Shown here: positions 53,698 through 63,466 of the stretch, piece by piece | Layout of the letters: each line of letters opens with the position of its first letter | Position numbering within the stretch: the first letter of the stretch is position 1 | Assembly: GCF_900129445.1 (NCBI RefSeq) | Contig: NZ_FQVT01000001.1 | Coordinates: forward strand, 62,001 to 126,000 | Direction: 5' to 3' | DNA length: 64,000 bases | DNA from: Salegentibacter echinorum | GTDB lineage: Bacteria; Bacteroidota; Bacteroidia; Flavobacteriales; Flavobacteriaceae | Program-made: the position numbers and the translations under genes | The notes under the pieces: generated by a model | Databases searched by the model: none | What the model was told of the DNA's origin: nothing | Seen by the model: only the letters and a program-made list of their open reading frames with translations

Positions 53698-55965
53698 ATG
53701 AAGTTACAACTACTGATTTTATTACTGGGTTTTGTGGGAATATCTGGGGTAAGCGCCCAGGAAACCTGCAGTATTGAAGGTATAGTTTTTTCCGGGGATG
53801 GGACTGGTGTAGAAGATGTACATATTAGGATTCTAAATACCGACAAAGCTGCTATTTCCAATAAAAACGGAAGCTTCACCATTGCGAATGTTCCTGTTGG
53901 CGATCATATTCTTGAAACTTCCGCCATAGGTTTTAAATCCGTAAAAAAATCCATACGTGTTCAGGCATCTAAATCTACAGTAGTGGAAATAAAACTAGAG
54001 GAAGCAACCTTCGATCTTAGTGAAATTGTGGTTAAAGGAGACGGTTTGAATAAGCGAAATAGAACAGAAACGGTTTCCACGATAAACTTAAAAACGATTA
54101 AAGAACTTCATATTACCAGTGCACTTGACATTTTAGAAAAAGTCCCTGGGGTCGAAATCGGTGCCTATAACCAGGGTGGCGTTGCCGATGCGTTTATGTT
54201 GCGTGGGTTTAGTGGCGGTGGCCACGAGGGGCAGGCCGCGATAGAGGTAGATGGGGTTTCGCTTAATGAAGGCGAGGGCAACCACGACGGATATGCCGAT
54301 ATGAATTTAATAATTCCTCTTAACATCAGTCAAGTTGAGGTGTATAAAGGCCCATCTTCTGCCTTGTTCGGTCGTTTTGGAATGGCGGGAACATTAGCCT
54401 TTGAAACCAGAAAAGGTGGTGATTATCAGGATTTGAGCCTGAAAGGTGGGTCTTTTGAAACCTTTGATGCACAAATAGCTTTAGGAAAACCTTTCAGTAT
54501 TAACGAAAAAGCCCTGAAAACCAATTTCGCAGCCCAATTGTACAGGACGGGTGGCTACAAAGAAAATTCAGAATTCTTAAAGGGAAATTTGAACGGACGG
54601 GTTGCTTATGAGCTCACAGATCGTACGGAGATTGCTTTAAATCTAAAGGCCTACAGCGGTAAATGGGATGCTACGGGCTATATTCCCACGAAGCAGTTTA
54701 ACGATTTGGACCGTCGAAACGATCAGGCCGTAAATGCTGAAAATGATGGTGGCGCTAAAAATTTTGCCTCGGAAAGGATTGATATCAACCATAATTTCAA
54801 CCAAAACCTCAGTTTGTTGGTGTTCGGTTATGCCGTTCAGCAGAATTCACAACGCTATTTAAAATTCTTTTACGAGCCGGGCGGACAAGCTGAAAATTAT
54901 GTGGAGCGGAACTTGTATGCTGCAGGCGCCAATTTAAATGGAAAAAACAGCCTTGGGGATATAGCATTGAATTGGATTGGCGGGGTAGAATATTTTAATG
55001 AGATCACAAACTATAAAAACTGGGACACCGATTTTAGGCAGCGACAAAACCTGAACGAAAATCGTGATTTTGAGCTGCGATCATTTTCAGCTTTCCTCCA
55101 GACTGAAATTGATATTCACCGGTACTTTAGACCAAGCCTCGGGCTTCGGTATGATGTTTATAATGGCCATTTGGAACTGAATGACCCGGGCAGTCCCAAT
55201 GAAACTAGGCCCTTGAACGATTTTTCGCATTTGAGTCCGAAATTGGGTTTCCGATCCACTTTGTTTGAAGGCTTTGATTTCAGGGCGAACGTTTCTAACG
55301 GCTTTTCTCTGCCAAGTGGTTCAATTCGCTACAATAAGGAAGCAAAGGTCGATCCTTCCGAAATCTGGCAATACGAGGCTGGGGTGGAGTATGCTTACGG
55401 CAATAAATTCGATTTTAGTTTAACGGGATTTATTTTGAATACGTCCAAAGAAGTAAATGAAACGGCACCGGGATCTGGGGTTTTCATCAATACGGGAAAA
55501 ACACAGCGCAGGGGATTGGAGCTGGGAATAAACGCACAACCAGTAAATCGTCTCAATTTTAACGGTTCGCTGGCTTATATTAAGACCGAAATCAAATCTA
55601 ACGTTGACGAATCCCTGGAAGGCAAAGAACTGAATAACGTTCCACGAACAGTAGCCAATCTCTCTTTGGACTATACCCTGGAATCGGGACTGGGCGCACG
55701 CATTAATGTAAGGGACGTGGGGAAATACGCGACCGGCTTGGAGAATTTTTTCTATTATCAGGGGTACACCCGGGCCGATGCGATGCTGTTTTACAACTTT
55801 GCGGGTGCTTTTTCACATAAAGGGCAAATTTTTGTTGAATTCAACAATATTTTCAATGAAAATTACGCCACGTATGTGTTTGATAATGGCGGCCCCGGAG
55901 ACGGGCAATCCTATTCGGCCTCGGCCCTTCGAAATTTTGCGATTGGGGTAAGCTATAATTTTTAA
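53698..55965 (+). CDS. TonB-dependent outer-membrane receptor
   Basis: A 755-residue receptor. Residues 1-21 are a signal peptide (ending SGVSAQ); about 25-105 is a carboxypeptidase-regulatory-like domain typical of Bacteroidota receptors (GDHILETSAIGFKSVKKSI). The plug domain carries ILEKVPGVEIGAYNQGGVAD and EVYKGPSSALFGRFGMAGTL, followed by a 22-strand barrel ending in Phe (GVSYNF). It lies after the nickel-type importer and shares its promoter repeat, so it may import nickel or a nickel complex (inference). Substrate cannot be read from the sequence. Confidence 0.93.
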   Translation: MKLQLLILLLGFVGISGVSAQETCSIEGIVFSGDGTGVEDVHIRILNTDKAAISNKNGSFTIANVPVGDHILETSAIGFKSVKKSIRVQASKSTVVEIKLEEATFDLSEIVVKGDGLNKRNRTETVSTINLKTIKELHITSALDILEKVPGVEIGAYNQGGVADAFMLRGFSGGGHEGQAAIEVDGVSLNEGEGNHDGYADMNLIIPLNISQVEVYKGPSSALFGRFGMAGTLAFETRKGGDYQDLSLKGGSFETFDAQIALGKPFSINEKALKTNFAAQLYRTGGYKENSEFLKGNLNGRVAYELTDRTEIALNLKAYSGKWDATGYIPTKQFNDLDRRNDQAVNAENDGGAKNFASERIDINHNFNQNLSLLVFGYAVQQNSQRYLKFFYEPGGQAENYVERNLYAAGANLNGKNSLGDIALNWIGGVEYFNEITNYKNWDTDFRQRQNLNENRDFELRSFSAFLQTEIDIHRYFRPSLGLRYDVYNGHLELNDPGSPNETRPLNDFSHLSPKLGFRSTLFEGFDFRANVSNGFSLPSGSIRYNKEAKVDPSEIWQYEAGVEYAYGNKFDFSLTGFILNTSKEVNETAPGSGVFINTGKTQRRGLELGINAQPVNRLNFNGSLAYIKTEIKSNVDESLEGKELNNVPRTVANLSLDYTLESGLGARINVRDVGKYATGLENFFYYQGYTRADAMLFYNFAGAFSHKGQIFVEFNNIFNENYATYVFDNGGPGDGQSYSASALRNFAIGVSYNF

Positions 55966-56358
55966 GGTTTTTCGTAACACTTTTGCATTGAAAACTTCTG
56001 TATAGTTTTAATACTCCTATTTGAGACGTTCTTTTAACTCCTGGAGAATAAATATTTCAGAATAAATAAAGCAGAAAGTGTAGATAAAATACAACATATA
56101 CTGTATTTCAAAATTCCATTTCCATCTTGCGTTTCCGCAGAAACTTTTCTTACCTCTTTAATAAATCCCAGTTGTTTAAATTAGTCCTAAAGTATTACCA
56201 ATCGATGCCCTAAATTTTTAATAATGCCAATAAGGTCGTAACTTTAAGTTTATTCAAAGCAATAGCATTTCCTGGATAAAAGTTTAACCTATTATTACCA
56301 GAAACTGGTACGCTTGATGCGGCGATATACCATAAATACTGTATTTAGAGAAAATATT
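55966..56358. other. Intergenic stretch before the short-chain dehydrogenase gene
   Basis: Nearly 400 A/T-rich bases with stops in all frames. A single GTATTACC (56192-56199) lacks the 21-bp partner seen at the nickel promoters. No hairpin with a T run and no exact TAnnTTTG element was found, so nothing can be assigned. Confidence 0.4.
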
Positions 56359-57171
56359 ATGAAAAATCAAAAAGACATTGTAGTAATTACCGGGGGAGCA
56401 GGAGGCATAGGCCAAACCTGTGCCAAAGCCTTTAAAGACCATCCCATAATTTTAACCGATTATTCGCAGGAAACCGTAGATAAGGTTGTAGATAAATTTT
56501 CAAAAGAAGGTTTTGACGTAAAGGGAATTGCCTGTGATATAACCGATAAAAAGGATATCGAGAAATTGGTGAAATTTGTGAAAAAACAGGGTTCAGTAAA
56601 AACCTTTATTCATACTGCCGGGGTAAGTGGAACGGTAAAGGACCTAAACAAAGTCTTTACTATAGATTTGGTGGCGACAGAACTGCTAATTGAAGCTTTT
56701 TATGAACTGGCCAACAAAGATTCCGTGGCAATTTTACTTTCGTCAATGATGGCCCACGCCGTACCGGCCAACGAAGAATATGACGAAGCACTTAAGTATC
56801 CGCAAGCAGCGGGGTCTTTCGATACCGTGGTTAAGTTTGTGAATGACGATTCAGATACGATGTACAATTTTGCCAAACGCGGCGTGCAGCTGTTAACCCA
56901 TAAATATGCCAACAAATGGGGAGAGAAAGGAGCGCGAATTGTTTCGGTTTCTCCCGGGGTTATTGAAACCAAAATGGCTCTAAAAGCGGCAGAAGAACAT
57001 CCAGAGCGAATGGAAATGATTAAAAAGGCAACGCCCTTAAAACGTAACGGAAAACCCGAAGATGTGGCAGATGTGGTATTCTTTTTAGCCAGTGATGCCG
57101 CAAGGTTTATTAATAGTACCGATATTTTGGTTGATGGCGGTGTTATTCACAACATAAAAAATATGCATTGA
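56359..57171 (+). CDS. Short-chain dehydrogenase/reductase
   Basis: A 270-residue SDR; ATG 56359 is preferred to one 15 codons earlier, because it directly precedes the Rossmann start (VVITGGAGGIGQTCAKAF). The catalytic Tyr and Lys are in MYNFAKRGVQLLTHKYANKW (Y-x-x-x-K), with the expected Ser in ILLSSMMAHAV. It carries the C-terminal LASDAARFINSTDILVDGG typical of the classical SDR family. NAD(P)-dependent alcohol or ketone oxidoreduction; substrate unknown. It has an insert of about 20 residues after the Ser motif. Confidence 0.85.
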   Translation: MKNQKDIVVITGGAGGIGQTCAKAFKDHPIILTDYSQETVDKVVDKFSKEGFDVKGIACDITDKKDIEKLVKFVKKQGSVKTFIHTAGVSGTVKDLNKVFTIDLVATELLIEAFYELANKDSVAILLSSMMAHAVPANEEYDEALKYPQAAGSFDTVVKFVNDDSDTMYNFAKRGVQLLTHKYANKWGEKGARIVSVSPGVIETKMALKAAEEHPERMEMIKKATPLKRNGKPEDVADVVFFLASDAARFINSTDILVDGGVIHNIKNMH

Positions 57172-57216
57172 CCAGTGGACAATGAGAAACAATACTAATT
57201 ATATACAAAAACACTT

Positions 57217-57854
57217 ATGGAAACTTCATTTTTAAAAACCATTAGAAACAGCGTTAAATATTGGTATATTCCGCTACTTGTGGGTATTTTCTTCGTAGTG
57301 GTCGCCATTGTGGTGTTTAGCTCACCGGCAGGCTCTTTAATGGCTTTGTCCTTATTGTTTGCCTTATCGTTTTATTAGGCGGACTCTCGGAAACCATTTT
57401 TGCACTGGCCAATAAAGACCGGTTGGAAAATTGGGGTTGGTCGCTTGCTTTTGGGATCATCACCTTAATTGTGGGGGTGTTCTTGTTGCTAAAACCCTCA
57501 TTGTCGCTTACTGCCCTGGCTTTTTATATAGGTTTTGTAATCTTGTTTCGTTCCATTTCAACAATAGGGTTTGCGCTGGATGTTAGAAAATATGGCAGTA
57601 AAAATTGGGGCGGACTCTTAATTTTAGGTATTATAGGTGCAATTGTATCCTTCATTTTAATTTGGAATCCGCTTTTCGCCGGACTTAGTATTGTGGTTTT
57701 GGTGGCTTTGAATTTTATGTTTGCGGGACTATTCAGTATTTTTCTTTCAATTCAATTACGAAAACTGCACAAATCCTCCAAAAAACTTTCTGCTGACCTC
57801 GTAGAGCGATATGACAAAATTATGTTAGAGATTCGTGAGGAATTGGATAAGTAA
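57217..57854 (+). pseudogene. HdeD-family membrane protein gene with a frameshift
   Basis: The first frame from ATG 57217 gives METSFLKTIRNSVKYWYIPL and hydrophobic segments, and stops at 57376-57378. From about 57368 the next frame continues as GGLSETIFALANKDR and NWGWSLAFGIITLIVGVFLL to 57854. Together they make one HdeD-like protein of about 212 residues with six membrane helices, so a one-base indel near the TTTT run at 57370-57373 splits it. A sequencing error is also possible. HdeD-like proteins are linked to acid or envelope stress. Confidence 0.75.
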
Positions 57855-57865
57855 ATTGCGATAGT

Positions 57866-57884
57866 AAAAAGGCGTGCTTTTTTT
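57866..57884. terminator. Bidirectional terminator between convergent genes
   Basis: AAAAAG (57866-57871) pairs with CTTTTT (57877-57882) around a GCGTG loop, with A and T runs on both sides. The HdeD-like gene and the minus-strand mgtE converge here with a 28-base gap. Confidence 0.5.
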
Positions 57885-59223
57885 AGAAACCAAAATATTG
57901 TGCTGCGATTGAGAAATAGATTAATACGCCACAAATATCACATAAAGAAGTTACCAATGGGGCACTTGCTGTTGCCGGATCTAATTTTAACCTCGTAAAT
58001 ATAAAAGGTAAAAAGAGCCCGATTAGACTGCCAAAGATTACTGTTAAAATCATAGACAGGGCAACAACCACAACAACTTCTGGTGCTCTAAAACTCGCTA
58101 TTGCGGCTACACCTATGGCCATCGTGATCCCCAAACTTAGAGAAACAAGAAATTCTTTACCAATAAGTTTATACCAGTCGTTTAATTTCACTCCTCCCAC
58201 GGCCAAATAACGTATCATTAAGGTTGCCGATTGGGAGCCCGCGTTTCCTCCGCTATCAATTAAAAGGGGTAAAAAGAACACCAGGGGAACTACAGATTGG
58301 ATAAGATCTTCAAAACTGGATAGTGCCGCGCCTGAAAAAACATTCATAAAAACCAGGATAAATAACCAACCCACCCTGTTCTTGTAAAGATCGAACACCC
58401 TGGCCGTAATGGGATTGGCTATGCTGCTGGTGTTCGCTCCAAATTTATGGAAATCTTCGGTGGACTCAATTTCATCCACATCCATAATATCATCAAAGGT
58501 CACAATTCCCAACAAAATGCCTTCTTTACTAATAACCGGCAAGGCAACCCTGTCGTATTTTTTAAATAGTTTTAATGCATCTTCCTGGTCATCCAACGCA
58601 TCTAAAGCTATAAATCGGTAATCAAGCAATTCTTCTACCATGAGCTGTGGCTCAGCCAAAAGCAGTTCGCCTATCCTAATATCATCAATCATTTTCCCAT
58701 CCTGATCAATAACAAAAATCACATTCAGGGTTTCTGAGTCCCTGCCATTTTTCCTAATATGCTCCAAAGCCGAATCAACCGTAAAATCGGGTTTAATAGC
58801 GAAAAATTCCGGAGTCATCAATCGGCCAACGCTATCTTTTGGATAACTAAGAAGAAGCTCTGTAAGCTCGCGTTCTTTTGGCGACAACAGTTCAATTAAA
58901 GGTGTAACGACATCCTCTGGGAGCCCTTGAAAAAATGAGGTTCTGTCATCGGGTTCAATGTCGTTTAAGAGGTTTGCTAATTTATTCGGCTTTTCTCGTA
59001 AGGCTTTTATAATGATTAGCTGGTTAGTAGGAGAGAGAAGTTTAAAAACCGTTTTGGCGCGTTCTCTTGTGAGCAGTCTAAACAGAATGATTTTCTCAAG
59101 TTTTGGCGCATTATCCAATTCTTGTGCTATTTCATTAACCTCTAATTCGTTTAATGAACGTTTTGCCGATTTCCAGTCTTTGTTCTCGATTAGCTCAAGA
59201 AAGTTTGTTTTTGTGACCATCAT
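57883..59223 (-). CDS. mgtE: Magnesium transporter MgtE
   Basis: A 446-residue protein; the ATG at 59223 (or 59220) is preferred because codons upstream look non-coding. The N-domain (residues about 5-130) is superhelical, followed by a CBS-pair (YPKDSVGRLMTPEFFAIKPD and DDQEDALKLFKKYDRVALPV), which bind Mg2+ to close the gate. The membrane domain carries PLLIDSGGNAGSQSATLMIR, the MgtE pore signature. Passive Mg2+ channel. Its upstream gap (59224-59594) holds the NikR terminator; no Mg riboswitch was recognised. Confidence 0.95.
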   Translation of the reverse strand: MMVTKTNFLELIENKDWKSAKRSLNELEVNEIAQELDNAPKLEKIILFRLLTRERAKTVFKLLSPTNQLIIIKALREKPNKLANLLNDIEPDDRTSFFQGLPEDVVTPLIELLSPKERELTELLLSYPKDSVGRLMTPEFFAIKPDFTVDSALEHIRKNGRDSETLNVIFVIDQDGKMIDDIRIGELLLAEPQLMVEELLDYRFIALDALDDQEDALKLFKKYDRVALPVISKEGILLGIVTFDDIMDVDEIESTEDFHKFGANTSSIANPITARVFDLYKNRVGWLFILVFMNVFSGAALSSFEDLIQSVVPLVFFLPLLIDSGGNAGSQSATLMIRYLAVGGVKLNDWYKLIGKEFLVSLSLGITMAIGVAAIASFRAPEVVVVVALSMILTVIFGSLIGLFLPFIFTRLKLDPATASAPLVTSLCDICGVLIYFSIAAQYFGF

Positions 59224-59449
59224 AGATACCAAATTATTTATGACTACTAATACTATAGGTTTATTTAAAGTCTGAATATCAAAAAAATACTTCAAACAAA
59301 CAGTGAAAGCTTTTAATTTTATTTGCTTTGCTCACTTTATGACAAAGTATTTTTTAATCCTTAAATATTCTAAAATATCGGAATATTAGCTTATGCTAAA
59401 ATAAATGTGAACAAACAGTAGCACCTGTACGGGTTCTTTAAGAAATGAA

Positions 59450-59479
59450 CAAAACACGTTTTCATTATTATTGAAAACG
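59450..59479 (-). terminator. Terminator of nikR (minus strand)
   Basis: On the minus strand, CGTTTTCA (59479-59472) pairs perfectly with TGAAAACG (59464-59457) across a 7-base loop, then TGTTTTGTTC follows. It lies about 115 bases after the nikR stop, ahead of mgtE. Confidence 0.6.
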
Positions 59480-59594
59480 GAATTAGAAAAAATAGTAAGT
59501 TGAATGGATATTGCGGGAATGGGTACTTTTTCTTAGCCTAAAATTATGCACCTCAACTTTCTTTAAAATTTATTGGCCGTATTTCTTAACCAAT

Positions 59595-60011
59595 TCAGGA
59601 AATTTCCTTCCCGGTTGTAGTAAGGGTTAATTTGCCGTGTTTTACGCCTTTTATGCTGATAAGAGAATCGGCCAGCTCGCGTATTTCCCTGCCCTTGCCC
59701 TTAACAGCAATAATTTCCAGACAATTGTCATAATCTAAGTGAACGTGCATCGATGAAACAATTAAAGAATGATGTTCGTGCTGTTTGTGGGTAATATCGT
59801 CTGAAAGGGAATATTGGTGGTGGTTAAAGACCAGGGTAATGGTGCCAATGGCTTCTTCTTTTTCATCCCAATCCTGGGTAACCAGCTTGTTTCGGATTAA
59901 ATCCCGCACTGCTTCAGACCGGGTTTCGTAACCCTGATTCTCAATTAACTGGTCAAAGCTGGCCAGCAAATCAATATCTAATGAAATCGCAAATCTTACC
60001 GTGTTAGCCAT
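59595..60011 (-). CDS. nikR: Nickel-responsive regulator NikR
   Basis: A 138-residue repressor. The ribbon-helix-helix DNA-binding part is [20 protein letters not shown] with [13 protein letters not shown], and the C-terminal ACT-like domain has [20 protein letters not shown] and [13 protein letters not shown], giving the conserved His, His, His and Cys nickel ligands. With nickel it binds DNA and represses nickel uptake. The importer and receptor upstream carry a shared promoter repeat, its likely target. Urease gives the need for nickel. Confidence 0.95.
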   Translation of the reverse strand: MANTVRFAISLDIDLLASFDQLIENQGYETRSEAVRDLIRNKLVTQDWDEKEEAIGTITLVFNHHQYSLSDDITHKQHEHHSLIVSSMHVHLDYDNCLEIIAVKGKGREIRELADSLISIKGVKHGKLTLTTTGKEIS

Positions 60012-60164
60012 TGTATTTATTTTCTAAGTATGTTGCAGAACCATTATCAAAATCAAGAAATTAAAATGAATGAAAGTTCTGTGTTATTTTCTGGTTCAAT
60101 ATAGTAATAATGCCACATTCATCCCGAAAATAGCTTGTAATTATTTTTAATCGCGGAGAGATAG

Positions 60165-60232
60165 CCAAGGGTATAATCAGAGCTTACCTCGAAATAAATA
60201 ATTTTTTTCGGAAGCATACCTCGTACCCTTGG
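60165..60232. repeat. Inverted repeat in the nikR upstream region
   Basis: CCAAGGGTA (60165-60173) is perfectly complementary to TACCCTTGG (60224-60232), 50 bases apart. Between them are two related stretches, AGCTTACCTCG and AGCATACCTCG. It lies between nikR and the outer-membrane protein gene, which are both on the minus strand. Function is unknown; it may be a transcript-end structure or a binding site. Confidence 0.45.
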
Positions 60233-60273
60233 GTGGAGGTTGTTGATTCAATTTTGCTGCTACACGATAAATT

Positions 60274-60771
60274 TTAGAATCCAAAACCAATGGACAGTCC
60301 ATAATTAAGCGCTTCAGTTTTACCAAAATCAAAATTGATATCTGGACCTATAGAAAATCCCTTAAAATGAAAATCATACCCGGTGCCAAACCTAAAAGCA
60401 AATTCGGTTTCTTTTTCAACTTTATGTTCTCCAGAAGTGTGTTCCTCTAAAAATACTGCCATAGGTGCTGCAACAAATTTTAATCCTTTATATGGATGTA
60501 CAAAGAATGGAACTCCCGCCAGAAACTCGCCACTTTCTGCAGCAATATATTCTCCCAGAAGACCTAATCCGAATAGTTTTGAAATTCGGTATTCATAATC
60601 TAAACCAATGGTATAAGATGTTGATTCGTGGCTAAAATTAGTCGTGGCTCCGTTAAACAGTGCAATGTGATGCTTATGAGTGTGCGAATTATTTTCCGCA
60701 TCGTTAGTTTGTGCAAAAATGATGGTTTGGCTAAAAAAAGTAAATATTAAAGTAAAAATTATGGTTTTCAT
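60274..60771 (-). CDS. Small outer-membrane beta-barrel protein with His-rich head
   Basis: A 165-residue exported protein: signal peptide (residues 1-20, ending FAQ), then a His-rich stretch (NNSHTHKHH), then about eight strands of alternating polarity (YTIGLDYEYRISKLFGLGLL, AFRFGTGYDFHFKGFSIGPD) ending in GFGF, as for barrels folded by BamA. It may bind metal through the His stretch. Family is not named. It is near NikR, so a nickel or metal connection is possible but unproven. Confidence 0.75.
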   Translation of the reverse strand: MKTIIFTLIFTFFSQTIIFAQTNDAENNSHTHKHHIALFNGATTNFSHESTSYTIGLDYEYRISKLFGLGLLGEYIAAESGEFLAGVPFFVHPYKGLKFVAAPMAVFLEEHTSGEHKVEKETEFAFRFGTGYDFHFKGFSIGPDINFDFGKTEALNYGLSIGFGF

Positions 60772-60941
60772 TGTGATTTAGTTTTTAGAAACTCATTAAA
60801 AATACACTTAAAAATCAAAATTCTAAAATTTTTATCGAGCTTTTCAAAGCTGTATTTTCCACTTGTATCAATTGCTGAAACAAGTCTAATAATAATCAAA
60901 ATAATAATTTTAATATAGCTGTTCAAGTCCATATTCGAATG

Positions 60942-60949
60942 CAAAATTA
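60942..60949 (-). promoter_or_regulatory. Possible -7 element for the outer-membrane protein gene
   Basis: On the minus strand this reads TAATTTTG, fitting TAnnTTTG. A minus-strand TTTG at 60975-60972, 22 bases upstream, could be the -33 element. The leader would be about 165 bases long, so this is tentative. Confidence 0.35.
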
Positions 60950-61055
60950 GGTTTCAACTGCGCTAACCAGACAAACATCTTATAAATTGTATTTTTAGTG
61001 TGAAAGAGAACTACTTACCTCTAAAACATTATATTTACAATTAAAGTATTCTGCC

Positions 61056-63278
61056 TTGAGCAAAATAATTTCTTATGTTTCTGAAAGTTTTAAAGAACTG
61101 CAAGAGTTTTTAAAAAGCCTTAGTTTTTCGAGAGCTTTGCGTGTTGGTGTTGCGGTTACCTTACCTGCGGTAATTGGCATGCAGCTGGGGTATTATGAGG
61201 TGGGGCTGGCGTTGAGTTTTGGTGCCTTTTGGAGTTCACCCAGCGATGTTATTGGTAGTTTTCGGCACAAAAAAATAGGTATTCTTGTTTCTGCTGGCCT
61301 GGTTATGTTGGTTAGTCTTGTTAAGGGCTATTTAAATTTAGAACTATCCTTGCTGCTCCCTATTTTGGGACTGTTTACCTTTTGCATCGCTTTTATTTCG
61401 GTGTATGGTTTTAGGGCTTCCCTAATTAGTTTCTCGGGGCTCATGGCTTTGGTACTTAGTTCTGCTCAGGTTTCCGAAGAACTGGAAATTTATCAATATG
61501 CGCTCTTATTAGGCCTTGGTGGACTTTGGTATTTATTGCTTTCTAAAATTTGGCACCGATTAAATCCTAAAGCTGAAACCGAGGAATTTTTATCTGAAAC
61601 TTATTCGCTTACCGCGGAATTTTTAGAAATACGCGGAAAATTAGTTGATCCGAAAGAAAATCAGAAAGAGCTTCAATCTAAATTATTAAAGCTTCAAAGC
61701 GAGCTCACCAAAAATCATGAAACTCTTCGGGAAATTTTAATTCTATCCAGAAAAACTACCGGTTGGTCTAATTATCGGGATAAAAGATTATTAGTATTCG
61801 TGCAATTGGTTGAGATACTGGAAACGGCAATTGCCAACCCGGGAAATTACCATCGCATGGATTTACTCTTTAATGAGCATCCGCAATATATTAAAAGGTT
61901 TCAGAGCGTTATTTTTGAAATGGCTTTGCAGTTGCGAATGATTTCTGAAGCTGGAAATAATATAGAAAAATTACCCAAGAGCGATGCTGTGCGCCAATGT
62001 TTTGATGATATAAGACGGGATGTAACTTTATTGCGAAATACAAAGTTTTATGAAGAATACCTTATTCTTCAAAATTTGCTAGCCTACCAAGAAAAACAGT
62101 TTGAAAAAATTAAAAGAATCAAGTGGCTTTTAGGAGCATCTAAGAGCACTGAAATTGATTTTATTGATAGAACAAAAGCCAAACGCTTTATAGCAGTTCA
62201 AGATTATGACCCGCGCTTGCTGCTTAGGAATTTTAGCTTTAAATCCAGTATTTTTAGACATTCCATTAGGCTGGCGACAACAGTGATTATAGGGTTTGCT
62301 TTAGGATCCATCTTTGATTTTCAGAATCCCTATTCAATTTTATTGATTATCATCGTTATTATGCGACCCAGTTACGGACTTACCAGAAACCGGGCAAAAG
62401 ACAGGATGATAGGGACCTTAATAGGTGGGGCGATCGCTTTTGGTATGGTTTTCCTTATTCAAAATTCCTATCTATATGGAATTTTGGGAGTTACCTCCCT
62501 GGTAATTGCGCTTTCACTGGTACAAAAAAACTATAAAGCTTCGGCGACTTTTATTACCTTAAGTGTTGTTTTTATCTATGCTATTCTAAAGGAAGATGTT
62601 TTAGATTTAATAAGTTTTCGGTTGTTAGACACCTTTGTGGGGGCTATTCTTTCTTATGCAGCCATGCGCTGGCTATGGCCAACCTGGGAATATGAAGAAA
62701 TAAACGAAAGTATTGAAAAAAGCGTAAAAGCGAATAAAGATTTTCTTCATAAAATTGCCGATTATTATCGGCAGAAAGGAAAAATACCTACCTCTTACAG
62801 CATTGCACGTAAACAAGCATTTTTAGAAACATCTAATCTAAGTTCGGCTTTTCAGCGGATGGCACAGGAGCCAAAATCAAAACAAAAAGATTCAGAAAAA
62901 ATTTATGAATTGGTCGTGTTAAACCACCAGTTTCTTGCCGCGTTGGCTTCATTAAGTACCTATATTCAACACAATACCACCACCGCAGCTTCAGATAGGT
63001 TTAAGCTTGCAACGCAAGGAATTGAAAATAACCTTGAAAAAGTACTCGCCTGTTTAAAAAACCGGAAATGCGACCTGAAGCAATCTTTATCAAGCGAAAT
63101 TTTTTTAGGGGAGAATCTACCAGCCTTCAACATATCTAAAATAGATAATTTGACAATCGAGGATAAAGATGCTTTACAGGATTTACAAGAGGCTCATTTA
63201 ATATGGGAGCAGCTACAATGGCTTAACTCCATGAGCGAAACCATGCTTAAACTTGCAGTTTCGGTAAAGTTAGATTAA
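61056..63278 (+). CDS. FUSC-family (YccS-like) inner-membrane protein
   Basis: A 740-residue protein beginning at TTG 61056. Two membrane blocks (about residues 28-165 and 400-535) flank a long, soluble coiled region (170-390), and a soluble C-terminal domain follows. PAVIGMQLGYYEVGLALSFG and RPSYGLTRNRAKDRMIGTLI match the FUSC family of fusaric acid resistance-like/aromatic acid exporters, and the length matches the YccS/YhfK subfamily. Substrate is unknown. Alone and not in an operon with its neighbours. Confidence 0.85.
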   Translation: MSKIISYVSESFKELQEFLKSLSFSRALRVGVAVTLPAVIGMQLGYYEVGLALSFGAFWSSPSDVIGSFRHKKIGILVSAGLVMLVSLVKGYLNLELSLLLPILGLFTFCIAFISVYGFRASLISFSGLMALVLSSAQVSEELEIYQYALLLGLGGLWYLLLSKIWHRLNPKAETEEFLSETYSLTAEFLEIRGKLVDPKENQKELQSKLLKLQSELTKNHETLREILILSRKTTGWSNYRDKRLLVFVQLVEILETAIANPGNYHRMDLLFNEHPQYIKRFQSVIFEMALQLRMISEAGNNIEKLPKSDAVRQCFDDIRRDVTLLRNTKFYEEYLILQNLLAYQEKQFEKIKRIKWLLGASKSTEIDFIDRTKAKRFIAVQDYDPRLLLRNFSFKSSIFRHSIRLATTVIIGFALGSIFDFQNPYSILLIIIVIMRPSYGLTRNRAKDRMIGTLIGGAIAFGMVFLIQNSYLYGILGVTSLVIALSLVQKNYKASATFITLSVVFIYAILKEDVLDLISFRLLDTFVGAILSYAAMRWLWPTWEYEEINESIEKSVKANKDFLHKIADYYRQKGKIPTSYSIARKQAFLETSNLSSAFQRMAQEPKSKQKDSEKIYELVVLNHQFLAALASLSTYIQHNTTTAASDRFKLATQGIENNLEKVLACLKNRKCDLKQSLSSEIFLGENLPAFNISKIDNLTIEDKDALQDLQEAHLIWEQLQWLNSMSETMLKLAVSVKLD

Positions 63279-63466
63279 TGATAATTACTATCTGCTTATT
63301 ACTTTCTTGAATATCTTCAAATAAATTTTAATCGTGGCCATAGGTCTATTCCCCGGGGTTTGAATGCTTCAGTTAATTTGATATTAAGAGGATTTAACCA
63401 TATAAATCAATAAAAAGAATTTTGATAGGATTGATTTTTTAATATAATAAACAACGATAACAGAAC

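Noticed and set aside
59224-59594. Magnesium-sensing leader (M-box) before mgtE
   Set aside because: No M-box-like pattern was recognised; the only clear structure is the nikR terminator on the minus strand.
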